The notes: generated from the letters alone by a model not told the origin. DNA of 64,000 bases from Deltaproteobacteria bacterium (GCA_021815305.1 JAKAHC010000009.1:50937-114936), one strand, 5' to 3'. Counted from the stretch's first letter, positions 24,427 to 34,164 are shown. Program-made: numbers and translations.

Positions 24427-27420
24427 CTACCCGAAAACCTTCTGGACGTACCTACGGAGGTCTCCCTCGAAATCGTGTCCGAATCCGCCCCGGTAGACGA
24501 TCGTCGAGGCGATCTCGCTCGCCAGGACCGCAGACCGGTACTTGACGGGGAGTTCCACGATCCTGCGCCGGTACCTCGCGTGGTCGCGCAGGAACCGGGG
24601 GAGGTGCGCAAGGAGCGCCCTGCGGAACACCGGGGTCAGCGTCAGCCCGGGGTGCTCCCGGAAGAAGTCGAACAGCTGCGCGTAATGCCCGTTGATCTCC
24701 ACGCTGAGGGCGTTGGAGATCTCCGTGTACGAAAGGGAGGGGGACTCCCGCTTTCGCCGGAAGATGAGGAGCGCTTCATCCTCTGCCCGCTTTTCCAGGA
24801 TGGACAGGACGTCGCGGACGTACTCCTCCTTGTGCGCCAGGAACTCCTTTGCCGTCATCAGGAGGTTTCCGATGATCTCGTAGGAGGAGGAAATGACCCC
24901 GCACTTGTTCGCGGACGCGTCGCGCAAAACCACCACGCCCCGTTCCTGCAGCCGCGTCCTCGCCTCCGGCGTGAGGAAGGAGTTCGCCCCTTCGACGATC
25001 GCGCGCACCGTGGCCGCGCCGTCCTTGTCGATGAACCTTTTCCAGTTGGTCCCGTCCACCGTCTCCGGGCGGCCCCCCGCCGGGATGAAAAGGTCCGCGG
25101 GGACGGTGAACAGGAGGCTGTCGAATTCCATGTGGAACTCGTCCGCGGTGACCCAGGATCGGGACAGGCCCCCCTCCGTGCGGTCCACCCGCTTGAACTG
25201 CTCCAGCAGCCCCTCCTTGCGTCGTTCGTTTCGGTAGAGGAGGAACCCCCCCGGGTGAAGTTTTTCCGGGCGGAACGCATCGACGTCTCCGGAGAGGGTG
25301 ATCCGGGCCAGTTCGCCCCGATCGAGCCCCGAAGGGTCGCAGATCGCCCCCGTTCCGTCGAGGATCAGCCGGATCGCCACCTTGGGGCACCGATCGAGCA
25401 GGATCCGGATGGCGTTTCCGGCGACGTCCCCGTTGGGCCCCCCGGTGAACTTCACCGAGAAGGCATGTTCCCGGATGTCCACTCCCAGCTCGCGCATGGT
25501 CATCTCCGCGAACTTCACGACGCCGGTGGAGGTCACGCCGTACTCCTTGTGGTTGATCCCGACTTCCTTGCTCGACATGATCCCGATCCCGAGCATGTAC
25601 CCCCTGCGGACGGAGATCCTGGCGATCGTCTCGATCATCGCATCGTGCATGTTCTCGTCGGGGCCCAGCTCGATCGGCTCGTCCTCCCCGTAATAGTCCA
25701 CCACTCGCGGGTCCTTCGCCTTCCCGTTCTCCGTCACAAAGATGTCGAGAAAGGCGTTGATGAAGGCGTACTGGACCTTGTAGAGGCGCTGGTTCATCCG
25801 GTCCCGGGTCTGCAGGTCCGAAGCGTGGATGACCGTGACCAGCTTGGAGCCGCCCTCGAAGATGTCCTTGTTCTTCAGGTGCTGCGTGTGGGCGAGGACG
25901 TAGTTCTCCCGGAAGACGGTGTTCGCGACGGTGACGTAGTCGTCCCGGGTCGAGGTGAAGATGGTGCGCCACCCGCCCCGGGCGATGTCGGAGAAGCCGA
26001 TGTGGTACCCGAGGGCCTGGCGCCCGAAGAAGTAGGTGACCCGGAAGGGGCGATCGGGCGGAAGATCCGAGGTGAAGTCCGTCCCGAGGTCGTCGAGGTA
26101 GGCGGGGTCGAGACGGAAGGCCAGGGCGTGCTTCTCCTGGACGAAGAAGTTCGTCTTGAGCGTCCTGCGGACGAAGGAAAGGGTGGTCCGGAAGATGGTA
26201 CGGCGAAACTCGTCGAGTTGCCTGTGCCCCGTGTTGTACTCCTCGATCTCCTTCGTGACCGCCGCGAGGGCGGCATCATAGGCGGGTCCGCGGCCCGGGA
26301 TCTCGGGATCGAACCGCAGCTCGAACAGGTGCGTGAGCTTCAGTGCGATGTCGGGGTGGGAATGGAACGCGCGCGCCACGTCCTCGAAGGTGAAGCGGTG
26401 CGGCTGGTTGTGGGCCAGGTTCGTGTGGCAGAACCCGATGAAGGAGTTGACCAGCGACGCCTCGTCCCCCGTCATCAGTCGCGGGAGGACCAGGTCCTTG
26501 TAGACCGCGGAGTCGGTGGAGAGGATCTGGGTGTTGTAGAGCTCCCGGCAGAGACGCCGGAACAGGGGGGAGTCCTTCTCCAGCAGTCCTCCCTCGCGGC
26601 GGGCCACGTAGAACGTTCCGAGGAAGTAGGGGAAGGAACCGGTGCCCAGGGTCAGGATGTATGCGCGGCGCACGCCGAGGTTGAGGCGGTTGAACACCTC
26701 CATCACCTGGACGAGGTGGTCCTGCTGCGGCGGGTTCCCCACGGCGAAGAGGACGCGGCTCTCCCGCGGCGCCTCGTGCGCCTCCGTCTCCACGTCCTGG
26801 ACGTCGATGTGGATTCCCATGTGGTTGCGCGCCTGGTGGAAGAGCCAGAGGACGCGGGCGGTGCGCTCCGGAGGGGAGAGCCGGACGTACCGCGGGTTGT
26901 TGGCCCACAGGATCCGCAGCAGTTTTTCCCTCTCCCCGTTCGGGACCGCGGGGGAGAAGGCCCGGAGACTTTCGGCCACCGCCCGCCGGATGCGGGAGGG
27001 GATCGTCGCCGGCTCCGCCCGGGAGATTTCGCTTTCCTCCTTCCTGTCGAACTCGTACCTCTGGAACTCGAGATCCCTGCCGGTTCCCGGCACCGGGCCG
27101 TACGAATGCGCGATCTCGGCGTAGGAGATCTCGCGCGGTCCCAGGAAACGCAGGGTTTCGTACAGGGAGCCCGGGACATCGAGCCGGGCGAGCATGATCT
27201 CCTTCTCCCGGTCCGCGAGGACGAGGTACCGGTTCTTCGACAGCTCCCTGAGGTGGAGGCAAAGGGAGGCGATCGCCTCCGGTTCCTCCCGGTGGGTTTG
27301 GAAGAAGATCGGCGGCATGTTTTCGTGCAGCCAGGAAAGGTTCTCCCTCGCCGCTCCGGCAGTCCCCCGGAGGTTCCGGAGCACGCTGTGGTCCATCCGG
27401 CGTTCCGCATCGCGCCGCAT
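24427..27420 (-). CDS. gdh: NAD-specific glutamate dehydrogenase, about 115 kDa type
   Basis: The protein of about 1000 residues contains the catalytic half of the large NAD-dependent glutamate dehydrogenases: GYHIGFSDIARGGWRTIF, FEGGSKLV, GINHKEYGVTS and FTGGPNGDVAGNAI, and a long N-terminal regulatory region. It converts glutamate to 2-oxoglutarate and ammonium. It is shorter than the 180 kDa enzymes of many proteobacteria and close in size to the fungal and Geobacter-type forms. The start is uncertain: I prefer the ATG at 27420, six bases after GGGAGG, over a TTG at 27441 and an ATG at 27426. It is monocistronic and divergent from the SDR gene. Confidence 0.9.
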   Translation of the reverse strand: MRRDAERRMDHSVLRNLRGTAGAARENLSWLHENMPPIFFQTHREEPEAIASLCLHLRELSKNRYLVLADREKEIMLARLDVPGSLYETLRFLGPREISYAEIAHSYGPVPGTGRDLEFQRYEFDRKEESEISRAEPATIPSRIRRAVAESLRAFSPAVPNGEREKLLRILWANNPRYVRLSPPERTARVLWLFHQARNHMGIHIDVQDVETEAHEAPRESRVLFAVGNPPQQDHLVQVMEVFNRLNLGVRRAYILTLGTGSFPYFLGTFYVARREGGLLEKDSPLFRRLCRELYNTQILSTDSAVYKDLVLPRLMTGDEASLVNSFIGFCHTNLAHNQPHRFTFEDVARAFHSHPDIALKLTHLFELRFDPEIPGRGPAYDAALAAVTKEIEEYNTGHRQLDEFRRTIFRTTLSFVRRTLKTNFFVQEKHALAFRLDPAYLDDLGTDFTSDLPPDRPFRVTYFFGRQALGYHIGFSDIARGGWRTIFTSTRDDYVTVANTVFRENYVLAHTQHLKNKDIFEGGSKLVTVIHASDLQTRDRMNQRLYKVQYAFINAFLDIFVTENGKAKDPRVVDYYGEDEPIELGPDENMHDAMIETIARISVRRGYMLGIGIMSSKEVGINHKEYGVTSTGVVKFAEMTMRELGVDIREHAFSVKFTGGPNGDVAGNAIRILLDRCPKVAIRLILDGTGAICDPSGLDRGELARITLSGDVDAFRPEKLHPGGFLLYRNERRKEGLLEQFKRVDRTEGGLSRSWVTADEFHMEFDSLLFTVPADLFIPAGGRPETVDGTNWKRFIDKDGAATVRAIVEGANSFLTPEARTRLQERGVVVLRDASANKCGVISSSYEIIGNLLMTAKEFLAHKEEYVRDVLSILEKRAEDEALLIFRRKRESPSLSYTEISNALSVEINGHYAQLFDFFREHPGLTLTPVFRRALLAHLPRFLRDHARYRRRIVELPVKYRSAVLASEIASTIVYRGGFGHDFEGDLRRYVQKVFG

Positions 27421-27524
27421 CGGCATCCTCCCGTCCTGCAAGTGGTCGCCCCCTACAGATCTTATCGCAACGTTCCTTTGCGCGGAGGAGGAATCATCGG
27501 GGGCACTGCGGGAATCCCATCACC

Positions 27525-28184
27525 ATGTACAGCGCGTTCATGCAATACAACGAGGTCTTCGTCACCGGGGGCACCGGGCTCCCGGGGATGCACGCATGCC
27601 GGGAGCTGATCGCGCGGGGTTTCCTCCCCCGCCTCCTCGTGCGCACGGGGTCGGAGGGCGGGATTCCTTCGGACATCCGGGAGCATTGCCGGGTAACCCC
27701 CGGGGACATGACGGTGCGCGAATCCGTGGAGATGGGCGCCCAGGGGACCTGTGCGATTCTGCACCTCGGAGGGGCATGGAAGGAAGACCCGCGCCGGGGG
27801 ATCCGCTTCGAAGAGGCGCACGTGCACGCAACGGCCAACATCCTCTACGCCGCATCGGTCTGGGAGATCGAGCGGCTGATCTTCGTCGGCGCCGCGGGGG
27901 CGCGGCCCGGGAACCCCGTACCGTACCTCGATGCGCGGGGGAGGGCCGAGGCCCTGGTGCGGGCGTCGGATCGTTCCTGGACCGTTTTCCGCCCCGAGCC
28001 GTGGTATGACCTCCGCAGCGGGGAACCCCGGCTTTCCCCGGAATATCTGCAGGATCTGGCGCGCGCCATCGCCGGCTCGGTTCACCGGCCGGACACGGTC
28101 GGACGCGTCTACGAGTCCGCGGCCCCGGACCGGTTCCCTTGGGAAGAACTTCCCCTGGAACGCGGAACCCCGAACGCCGCTTAA
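27525..28184 (+). CDS. short NAD(P)-binding SDR/epimerase-like protein
   Basis: The 219-residue protein starts with a Rossmann dinucleotide motif (VTGGTGLPGMHACREL) and continues LLVRTGSEGG, as in atypical short-chain dehydrogenases such as NAD-dependent epimerases and NmrA-like proteins. The later part has FVGAAGARPG and SWTVFRPEPWY, where typical members keep an active-site Tyr-x-x-x-Lys. I do not see that pair, so it may be a sensor or a binding protein. ATGs at 27525 and 27540 are both possible starts; neither has a strong ribosome binding site. It is monocistronic, divergent from gdh and convergent with the GGDEF gene. Confidence 0.75.
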   Translation: MYSAFMQYNEVFVTGGTGLPGMHACRELIARGFLPRLLVRTGSEGGIPSDIREHCRVTPGDMTVRESVEMGAQGTCAILHLGGAWKEDPRRGIRFEEAHVHATANILYAASVWEIERLIFVGAAGARPGNPVPYLDARGRAEALVRASDRSWTVFRPEPWYDLRSGEPRLSPEYLQDLARAIAGSVHRPDTVGRVYESAAPDRFPWEELPLERGTPNAA

Positions 28185-28276
28185 GGGGTGCGGTCCGAAA
28201 ATGCGGCAGCGCAGGGGGACGAAGGGCGCTCCCGGCCCTGGGTCCCGCGCGGCGCCCAGTGCGGGGACCTGCGGAT

Positions 28277-29623
28277 TCAGTTTCGCGGGTCTGCGTTTTC
28301 CGCCGGCGTTTCGGGAATCCCGGCGACGCGGTTGCGCCCGCCGTTCTTGGCCGCGTACATGGCCCGGTCGGCCGAGCGGACCATGTCGTCGATCGAGTCG
28401 CCTTCGCGGTACTCCGCGATGCCGATGGACAGCGTGACTCTCCGGGGCCTGCCCTCGGGGTCGGGCAGGAACTCCCGCCGGGAGAAACGGGTCCGCAGCC
28501 GCTCGGCGGGGTGAAGGGCGGAAGCCCCGTCGGTTTCCGGGAGGAGCACGAGGAACTCCTCCCCCCCGTACCGGAAACCGGTATCCATCGTTCGGAAGCC
28601 GTTGCGGATCTCGTCTCCGAGCGCCTTCAGGACCTTGTCCCCCTCCGCGTGGCCGAACCGGTCGTTGTACCGCTTGAAATGGTCCACGTCGACGAGGAGG
28701 ATCGAGAAGGCCGCGCGGGTCCGGCGCCAACGTTCGACTTCGTTCTGCGCGAGCGTGAGGAAGTGGCGCCGGTTGTAGAGCTCCGTCAGCGCATCCGTGA
28801 TCGCCTGGATGCGCAGCTCCTCTTCCAGCGCCTTGCGGTCCGAGATGTCTCTCAGGACGGCCGTCAGGGTTTTCCCGTTGCGGTTGTCCTTCTCCGCCAG
28901 GGTCATCTGGACGGGTTTTTCCGCGCCGGTCCTCGGCAGGACCGTGATCTCGATGCTCTTGTGAGCGCGGTCCTCCGCCATCCGCGACGCGTACAGGACG
29001 AGCTCCTTCCAGTAGCCCTCGAACCGGGGAGGGAACAGGCCGGATGCCTCCACCCCCGCGAGCCCCCCGGCCGGATACGCGAGCAGTTCGTGCGCCGCTC
29101 CGTTGGCCATCAAGACCTTCCCGTCCTTCCCGATGCTCACGATCGCGTCGTACGCGGACTCGAAGATCCCGCGGAACCGTTCCTCGGATTCGAGGAACCG
29201 GTTCAGCATGGCCTTTCGTTCCGTGATGTCGGTGAAAAAACCGATCATCCCCGCCTCGCGGTTCCCCTCCATGACGGGAGCGCAGCAAAGCCGGATGGGG
29301 ACGAGTTTCCCGTCGCTGCGGACGACCTCGGTCTCGAAGTCGACCAGGCGCCCCCGCCCCCCGTACTTCTCGGAATAGAGGTATTCCCGGACCTCCCTCG
29401 CTCCTCCCGGAGGGTAGAGCCGGGACGCATCCATCTTCCCGATGACGTCCTGCGGCGGGTAGCCGAAGATCCGCTCCGCGCTTGCGTTGTACAGAAAGAT
29501 GTTCCCCGCGTTGTCGTTGGCGATGATTCCCTCGGGGCAGGTCTGGAGGATGTTTTCCAGAAAATCGGAGCGGCGGGAAAGCGCGTCCATGGAAGAGGGC
29601 GCAGGGCGTTCCGGAGATTCCAT
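28277..29623 (-). CDS. PAS-PAS-GGDEF diguanylate cyclase
   Basis: The 448-residue cytoplasmic protein has two PAS domains (about 20-130 and 150-265) and a C-terminal GGDEF domain (about 280-435). The active-site loop reads GGEEF, which is catalytically competent in the family. An RTMD sequence lies exactly five residues before it, matching the RxxD inhibitory site, so product inhibition by cyclic di-GMP is likely. The ATG at 29623 gives a start just before the first PAS helix; the frame further left is low-complexity and lies in the divergent control region. No membrane segment is seen, so the PAS domains probably sense an intracellular cue. Confidence 0.92.
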   Translation of the reverse strand: MESPERPAPSSMDALSRRSDFLENILQTCPEGIIANDNAGNIFLYNASAERIFGYPPQDVIGKMDASRLYPPGGAREVREYLYSEKYGGRGRLVDFETEVVRSDGKLVPIRLCCAPVMEGNREAGMIGFFTDITERKAMLNRFLESEERFRGIFESAYDAIVSIGKDGKVLMANGAAHELLAYPAGGLAGVEASGLFPPRFEGYWKELVLYASRMAEDRAHKSIEITVLPRTGAEKPVQMTLAEKDNRNGKTLTAVLRDISDRKALEEELRIQAITDALTELYNRRHFLTLAQNEVERWRRTRAAFSILLVDVDHFKRYNDRFGHAEGDKVLKALGDEIRNGFRTMDTGFRYGGEEFLVLLPETDGASALHPAERLRTRFSRREFLPDPEGRPRRVTLSIGIAEYREGDSIDDMVRSADRAMYAAKNGGRNRVAGIPETPAENADPRN

Positions 29624-29780
29624 TCCGCAGGATCCCTTTCGGAAATTGACCTCAACTGTACCACGGGGCGCGCTTCGCGGCTCCGGATATTTTTGCGACG
29701 GGGCGCGTATGGGCGCCGTCCCGGGAACGACTGAAGTTTTCAGCCGGAGAAACCGAGAACGCAATCACGGGGAAGAGCGG

Positions 29781-29798
29781 CGCCCCGCATGCGGGGCG
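29781..29798. repeat. 18-base perfect palindrome upstream of the PstS-like gene
   Basis: CGCCCCGCATGCGGGGCG is a perfect palindrome 52 bases before the ATG at 29850, in the 226-base divergent region between the cyclase and the binding-protein gene. It could be an operator or a leader hairpin. No poly-T follows. The rest of this gap shows no other clear signal. Confidence 0.35.
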
Positions 29799-29849
29799 GG
29801 TCGACGTTTCCCGGATGGTGGTCGCCGATACCGCATCGGGGAGGAGTGC

Positions 29850-30686
29850 ATGGAACATCGCCAGGCCGGAAACGTAGGGGCCGCCTTCGCCCTCCTGTTC
29901 GTACCGCTGCTTCTTTTCGCCGTCCCTCCGGCCGCCCGGGCGGAAACGCTGCGGTTGTCGGGGACGGGCGGGGCGATGGGCGGGCTGGCGCTGCTGTCTT
30001 CCGCCTTCGAGCGGGGCCACCCCGGCGTGAAGGTGGTCCTCGCCCCCAACATGGGGAGCAGCGGCAGCATCAAGGCGGCCCTTTCGGGGAAACTCGACGT
30101 GGCCGTGAGCGGGCGCGCGTTGAACGACGACGAGCGGGACCGTGGAGGACGGGAGGTTCCCTATGTGCGGACGGCGTTCGTCTTCGCCGTCCACCCGGAC
30201 GTCCCGGTCGAGGACATCACCCTTTCCGCCGTCCGGAAAATCTACGCGGGCGATACGACGTCCTGGCCGGACGGCACTCCCGCCCGCGTCATCCTCCGCC
30301 CTGCGTCGGATTCGGACACGGAGGTGCTCAAGGGGATGCCGGAGGGCCTCGCGAGCGCCGCGGACAAGGCGTACCGGCGGAAAGGGATGGTCGTCGCGAC
30401 GACCGACCAGGATGCAGTGGACTACATCCAGTCGACACCCGGAGCCATCGGCACCACCACGCTGGCCCTCGTGCTCTCGGAGAAGCGGAGGGTCAGGATC
30501 CTCTCCCTGGCGGGCGTGACGCCGTCCAACAGGGCCGTGAAGGAAGGGGCCTATCCGTACGTGAAGGTCTACCGGTTCGTGACCGGAGCGCATCCCCCCG
30601 GCGCGGCGAAGGCATTCATCGCGTTCGCACGGTCTCCCGCAGGGGCCTCCATCCTTTCCGGGGTGGGGTGCGTGGTGACGCGGTAG
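29850..30686 (+). CDS. PstS-like periplasmic phosphate/anion-binding protein
   Basis: The 278-residue protein has a signal peptide (about residues 1-31, ending ARA) and the type II binding-protein start LRLSGTGGAMGGLALLSSAFERGHPGV. It continues with MGSSGSIKAALSGKLDVAVSGRAL, as in PstS/ModA-like proteins that bind phosphate, molybdate or related anions. The GSSGSI loop is a typical anion-binding turn. GAGGAG sits eight bases before the ATG. There is no pst permease or ATPase beside it. Instead a hybrid sensor kinase starts six bases downstream, so this protein probably feeds a sensor and not an importer. Confidence 0.85.
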   Translation: MEHRQAGNVGAAFALLFVPLLLFAVPPAARAETLRLSGTGGAMGGLALLSSAFERGHPGVKVVLAPNMGSSGSIKAALSGKLDVAVSGRALNDDERDRGGREVPYVRTAFVFAVHPDVPVEDITLSAVRKIYAGDTTSWPDGTPARVILRPASDSDTEVLKGMPEGLASAADKAYRRKGMVVATTDQDAVDYIQSTPGAIGTTTLALVLSEKRRVRILSLAGVTPSNRAVKEGAYPYVKVYRFVTGAHPPGAAKAFIAFARSPAGASILSGVGCVVTR

Positions 30687-30692
30687 GCGCCC

Positions 30693-32735
30693 ATGAAGCG
30701 CCGCAGGGACATTGCGGATACCGTCTCGTGGATGGCAGGGGTCGCCTCCGTGCTCGTGGCCGCGGCCCTGCCCGCGGCGTACATGGCCGTCGGCTACAAT
30801 TCCCTGGACGCCTCGATCCGCACCGAAGCGGAGATCAACGGGCGGCTGATCAACGGGATCGTAAGCGCCGCTCCCGGGCTCTGGCGGTACGAGACCGTTC
30901 GCATGGGAGATCTCCTTTCCCGGCGCCCCGACGCGGGAAGCAGGGAAGCCCGCCGCGTCCTCGACGACTCCGGAAACGTTGTCGCCGAACGGGACGACGG
31001 CCTGTCGCCGCCGCTCATCGTGCGGTCCCGGCCCCTGATGGATTTCGGCCGGCGCGTGGGAACGCTGGAAATCCGGCGCTCCCTTCGCCCGCTGCTCTAT
31101 GGCGCCGGGCTTTTCGGCCTGCTGGGCGCATTTCTCGGGGCAACCGTTTTCTACGTCCTCCGCGTCCTTCCCATCGCCGCCCTCCGGGAGGCGCTTGACC
31201 AGCTTGCCCGGGAGAAAGAGCGGGCCCAGGTGACGCTCTCGTCCGTCGCGGAAAGCGTCGTCACGACCGATTTGCACGGGAACGTCGAATTCCTCAACCC
31301 GGCCGCCGAGGCGATGACCGGCTGGTCCCTGGAGGCGGCGCGAGGGGAACCCGTCGAAGAGGTCTGCCGCATCGCGACCGGCGAGGCGCCGGTGGCGGGC
31401 GGCGACCTCCTCCGTCCCCGGGAGGGCAGCATGCGCGGGGGCGGGAACAGCCGCCTGATTTCCCGATGCGGAGACGCCCGATCCGTCGAATACAGCGTGG
31501 CTCCGATCCTTTGCGCGGGAGGAGAATCCGCCGGGACGGTTCTGGTCCTGCGGGACGTGACGGAGAAACTTCGGACGGAGGAGGAACTCCTCAAGGTGAA
31601 GAAACTCGAATCGGTAGGCATTCTCGCGGGGGGAATCGCCCACGATTTCAACAACCTGTTGACCGCGATCCTCGGGAACATCGCCCTTGCCCGGCTCGCC
31701 ATCCCGGCGGACCACGTTGCCTGCGAGCGGCTGGGCGAGGCGGAAGAAGCGTCAAATCGCGCGGCGGAACTCGCGACGAAGCTCCTCACGTTCTCGAAGG
31801 GGGGGCAGCCGATCCGGAAGCGGGTCGGCCTCGGGGAGATCCTCCACGACTCGTCGACTCTGGCGGTGAGGGGAACGGGCGCCGACTGCGCGTTCGAGAT
31901 CCCGGCGGGGCTGTGGACGGCGATGGCGGACGGAGGACAGATCGGCCAGGTGATCCACAATATCGTGCTCAACGCCGCGCAGGCGATGCCGCAAGGCGGC
32001 CGCATCCGTATCCGCGCGGAGAACCTGACGCTGCGGGAGCGGCAAATCCCGCACTTGAGGGCCGGGGCCTGGATCCGGATCGACATCGAGGACCGCGGCA
32101 ACGGGATCCCGAAGGAGAACCTGGCCCGGATCTTCGACCCGTACTTCACCACAAAGGAAAAGGGGAGCGGCCTGGGCCTGGCCACCTCCTACCAGATCAT
32201 GAAGAGCCACGGCGGAACCATTCTCGTCGATTCGGAACCCGGGGTGGGGGCCGTGTTCCACCTCTACCTCCCCGCCTCCGGGATCTCGGAACTCCCCCCG
32301 GCGAGAAAGAAGCGGGAGGACGCGGTGCGGGGACGGGGACGCGTGCTCGTCATGGACGACGAGGAAATCGTGCTGAAAGTGGTGTCGGGAATGCTCGAAC
32401 ACCTAGGGTATGAGCCGCTGAGGGCGAAGGACGGGAGCGAGGCGATCGAAATGTACGCCCGGGCGGACACGGAGGGGAATCCCGTCGATCTCGTGATCAT
32501 GGACCTTACCGTGCCCGGCGGGATGGGGGGGAAGGAAGCGGTCGGCCGTCTGCTGGAACATTACCCCGAGGCGCGGGTCGTCGTCTCCAGCGGATATTCG
32601 GAGGACTCGGTCATGTCGAAATGGCGCGACTACGGGTTCGTCGGAGTGGCCGCCAAGCCGTTCAAGCTGGAGGAACTCTCCCGCGTCGTTCGCGAGGCGA
32701 TGCGCATGCCCCACCCGGCCCTTTCCGATACGTAG
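30693..32735 (+). CDS. membrane hybrid histidine kinase with PAS and receiver domains
   Basis: The 680-residue protein has two membrane segments (about 14-36 and 133-157) enclosing a short periplasmic domain. A PAS domain follows (about 175-285), then a HisKA domain with the phosphorylated histidine in GIAHDFNNLL, an HATPase domain (N box, GNGIPKENL, GSGLGLA) and a C-terminal receiver with the acceptor Asp in VIMDLTVPGG. It starts six bases after the PstS-like gene and is almost certainly co-transcribed with it. The periplasmic loop is a plausible docking site for that protein. No separate response regulator follows, so phosphate must pass to a partner elsewhere. Confidence 0.9.
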   Translation: MKRRRDIADTVSWMAGVASVLVAAALPAAYMAVGYNSLDASIRTEAEINGRLINGIVSAAPGLWRYETVRMGDLLSRRPDAGSREARRVLDDSGNVVAERDDGLSPPLIVRSRPLMDFGRRVGTLEIRRSLRPLLYGAGLFGLLGAFLGATVFYVLRVLPIAALREALDQLAREKERAQVTLSSVAESVVTTDLHGNVEFLNPAAEAMTGWSLEAARGEPVEEVCRIATGEAPVAGGDLLRPREGSMRGGGNSRLISRCGDARSVEYSVAPILCAGGESAGTVLVLRDVTEKLRTEEELLKVKKLESVGILAGGIAHDFNNLLTAILGNIALARLAIPADHVACERLGEAEEASNRAAELATKLLTFSKGGQPIRKRVGLGEILHDSSTLAVRGTGADCAFEIPAGLWTAMADGGQIGQVIHNIVLNAAQAMPQGGRIRIRAENLTLRERQIPHLRAGAWIRIDIEDRGNGIPKENLARIFDPYFTTKEKGSGLGLATSYQIMKSHGGTILVDSEPGVGAVFHLYLPASGISELPPARKKREDAVRGRGRVLVMDDEEIVLKVVSGMLEHLGYEPLRAKDGSEAIEMYARADTEGNPVDLVIMDLTVPGGMGGKEAVGRLLEHYPEARVVVSSGYSEDSVMSKWRDYGFVGVAAKPFKLEELSRVVREAMRMPHPALSDT

Positions 32736-32833
32736 CCTCCGGCGTTTGCCTCTCCCCGCGGGAAGGGGCTCCGAATCGCGTTATCCTGCAGATCATGGCG
32801 GCGAGGCAGTCCGGGAAGAGGGGGGAGAATCGG

Positions 32834-34042
32834 ATGCGGGTGGAGACCTTGTCCCCGGTGTACGGGGGATACGCGCTTGCACGGACGGAAAGGGTCGGCG
32901 TGCTTTTCGTACGCTTTGCCCTTCCCGGGGAGACGGTCGAGGTCCGCCTTGGCGAGCGGAAGCGGGATTACGGGTTCGCGGAGACGGTTGCGGTCCTTTC
33001 CCCTTCCCGCCACCGCGTTTCCCCTCCTTGCGGGGTCTTCGGGGTCTGCGGAGGGTGCCAGCTGCAGCACGCGTCCTACCCGTACCAGCTGGAGATGAAG
33101 CGGGAGGTCCTGCGGGAGGCGTTCCGCCGGATCGCCGGAAGGGACGTCGCGCCGGAAAGCGCACCCCCGGGAGAACCGTTCGGGTATCGTCACCGGGCGC
33201 AGTTCAAGACCGACGGCCGGGAAATCGGGTTCTTCGCCGAGCGCTCCCGGCGGATCGTTCCCGTGTCGCACTGCCCCCTGATGGCTGACGCCATCAACCG
33301 TGTGCTGCCGGCGTTCCTCGGGCTGGGCCGGATCGCCCCGGTGTCCGAGGTGCACCTGTCGACCGACGGGGTCCGGGTATGGGCGTGGTTCCCCGGGACC
33401 CCGTACGGGGAACGCCTGGCCTCGCATCTCGCGGACCGCGCGGGAAAGATGCTGGCGGGGGCCCGTTTCGAGGATCGCGGCACCGGGGAAGAGAGGCTCA
33501 CCCTGGCCCTCGACGGTTTCGCGTACTCCGTTTCCCCGCGGAGCTTCTTCCAGGCGAACTGGAGGATGAACCTGGCCCTTTTGGAGAAGCTCCTTGCGAC
33601 CCTGGGGAGCGATGGTTCCGGCCGTCTCCTGGACCTGTACGCCGGCGCGGGGAATTTCGCGTTGCCCCTCTCCCCGCGCTTCCGGGAGGTCGTCGCGGTC
33701 GAAGGCGAGCCCCGGGGGGCCGGGGACCTCCGGAGAAATCTCCGGGAGAACCGGATCGGGAACGTGCTCCCCGTGCGGTCGCGCGTGGAATCGTACCGGC
33801 CGGAAGGCCCCTTCGATGTCCTGTTGCTCGACCCTCCCCGATCGGGCCTCTCCGACGCCGCGCTCGCAACGGTCCGGGGAGCCGCCGCAGGAAGGATCTT
33901 CTACGTCTCCTGCAACCCGTCGACGCTTGCAAGAGATGTCCGCGCGCTCTCGGACCGGTACGATCTTTCCTCCCTCGGGATGTTCGACTTCTTTCCCAAC
34001 ACCCACCACATCGAGTCGCTCGCGGTCCTCTCCGCCCGGTGA
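32834..34042 (+). CDS. rlmD: RlmD/TrmA-family RNA uracil-5-methyltransferase
   Basis: The 402-residue protein has an N-terminal TRAM-like region, the [4Fe-4S] cysteines C-x5-C-x2-C in CGVFGVCGGC plus HCPL, the SAM-binding LLDLYAGAGNFALPL motif, and the catalytic YVSCNPSTLARD cysteine with a downstream His-Ile-Glu-Ser. It methylates a uridine at C5 in 23S rRNA (RlmD-like) or tRNA; the cluster favours the RlmD type. I chose the ATG at 32834 because GGGGGGAG is ideally placed before it. An ATG at 32795 is in frame but has no such site. It ends 122 bases from the convergent ccoS. Confidence 0.88.
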   Translation: MRVETLSPVYGGYALARTERVGVLFVRFALPGETVEVRLGERKRDYGFAETVAVLSPSRHRVSPPCGVFGVCGGCQLQHASYPYQLEMKREVLREAFRRIAGRDVAPESAPPGEPFGYRHRAQFKTDGREIGFFAERSRRIVPVSHCPLMADAINRVLPAFLGLGRIAPVSEVHLSTDGVRVWAWFPGTPYGERLASHLADRAGKMLAGARFEDRGTGEERLTLALDGFAYSVSPRSFFQANWRMNLALLEKLLATLGSDGSGRLLDLYAGAGNFALPLSPRFREVVAVEGEPRGAGDLRRNLRENRIGNVLPVRSRVESYRPEGPFDVLLLDPPRSGLSDAALATVRGAAAGRIFYVSCNPSTLARDVRALSDRYDLSSLGMFDFFPNTHHIESLAVLSAR

Positions 34043-34164
34043 GAGCGCCTGGCTCTTACGGACTTTCCCGTCCCGCAGTTTCTCCGTCGCGGCGTTGACC
34101 GCGGAGAGGGGGTGCCGTTCCGCCATCGGGAGGTTTTTCAAGAAGGTCCCGCAAACGGCGGCTT

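Noticed and set aside
24475..27609. Very long open frame (over 1000 codons) antisense to the glutamate dehydrogenase gene
   Set aside because: It has no recognisable domain, is extremely rich in charged residues, and arises because GC-rich codons of the real gene leave few stops on the other strand. Many similar frames occur opposite other genes.
27525..28184. Complete sugar epimerase
   Set aside because: The protein is only 219 residues and I do not see the catalytic Tyr-x-x-x-Lys, so only a general SDR-fold call is justified.
34043..34164. Possible extra gene starting GTGA at the ccoS stop
   Set aside because: The frame has no family features and runs straight into DNA antisense to rlmD. 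The overlap looks accidental.
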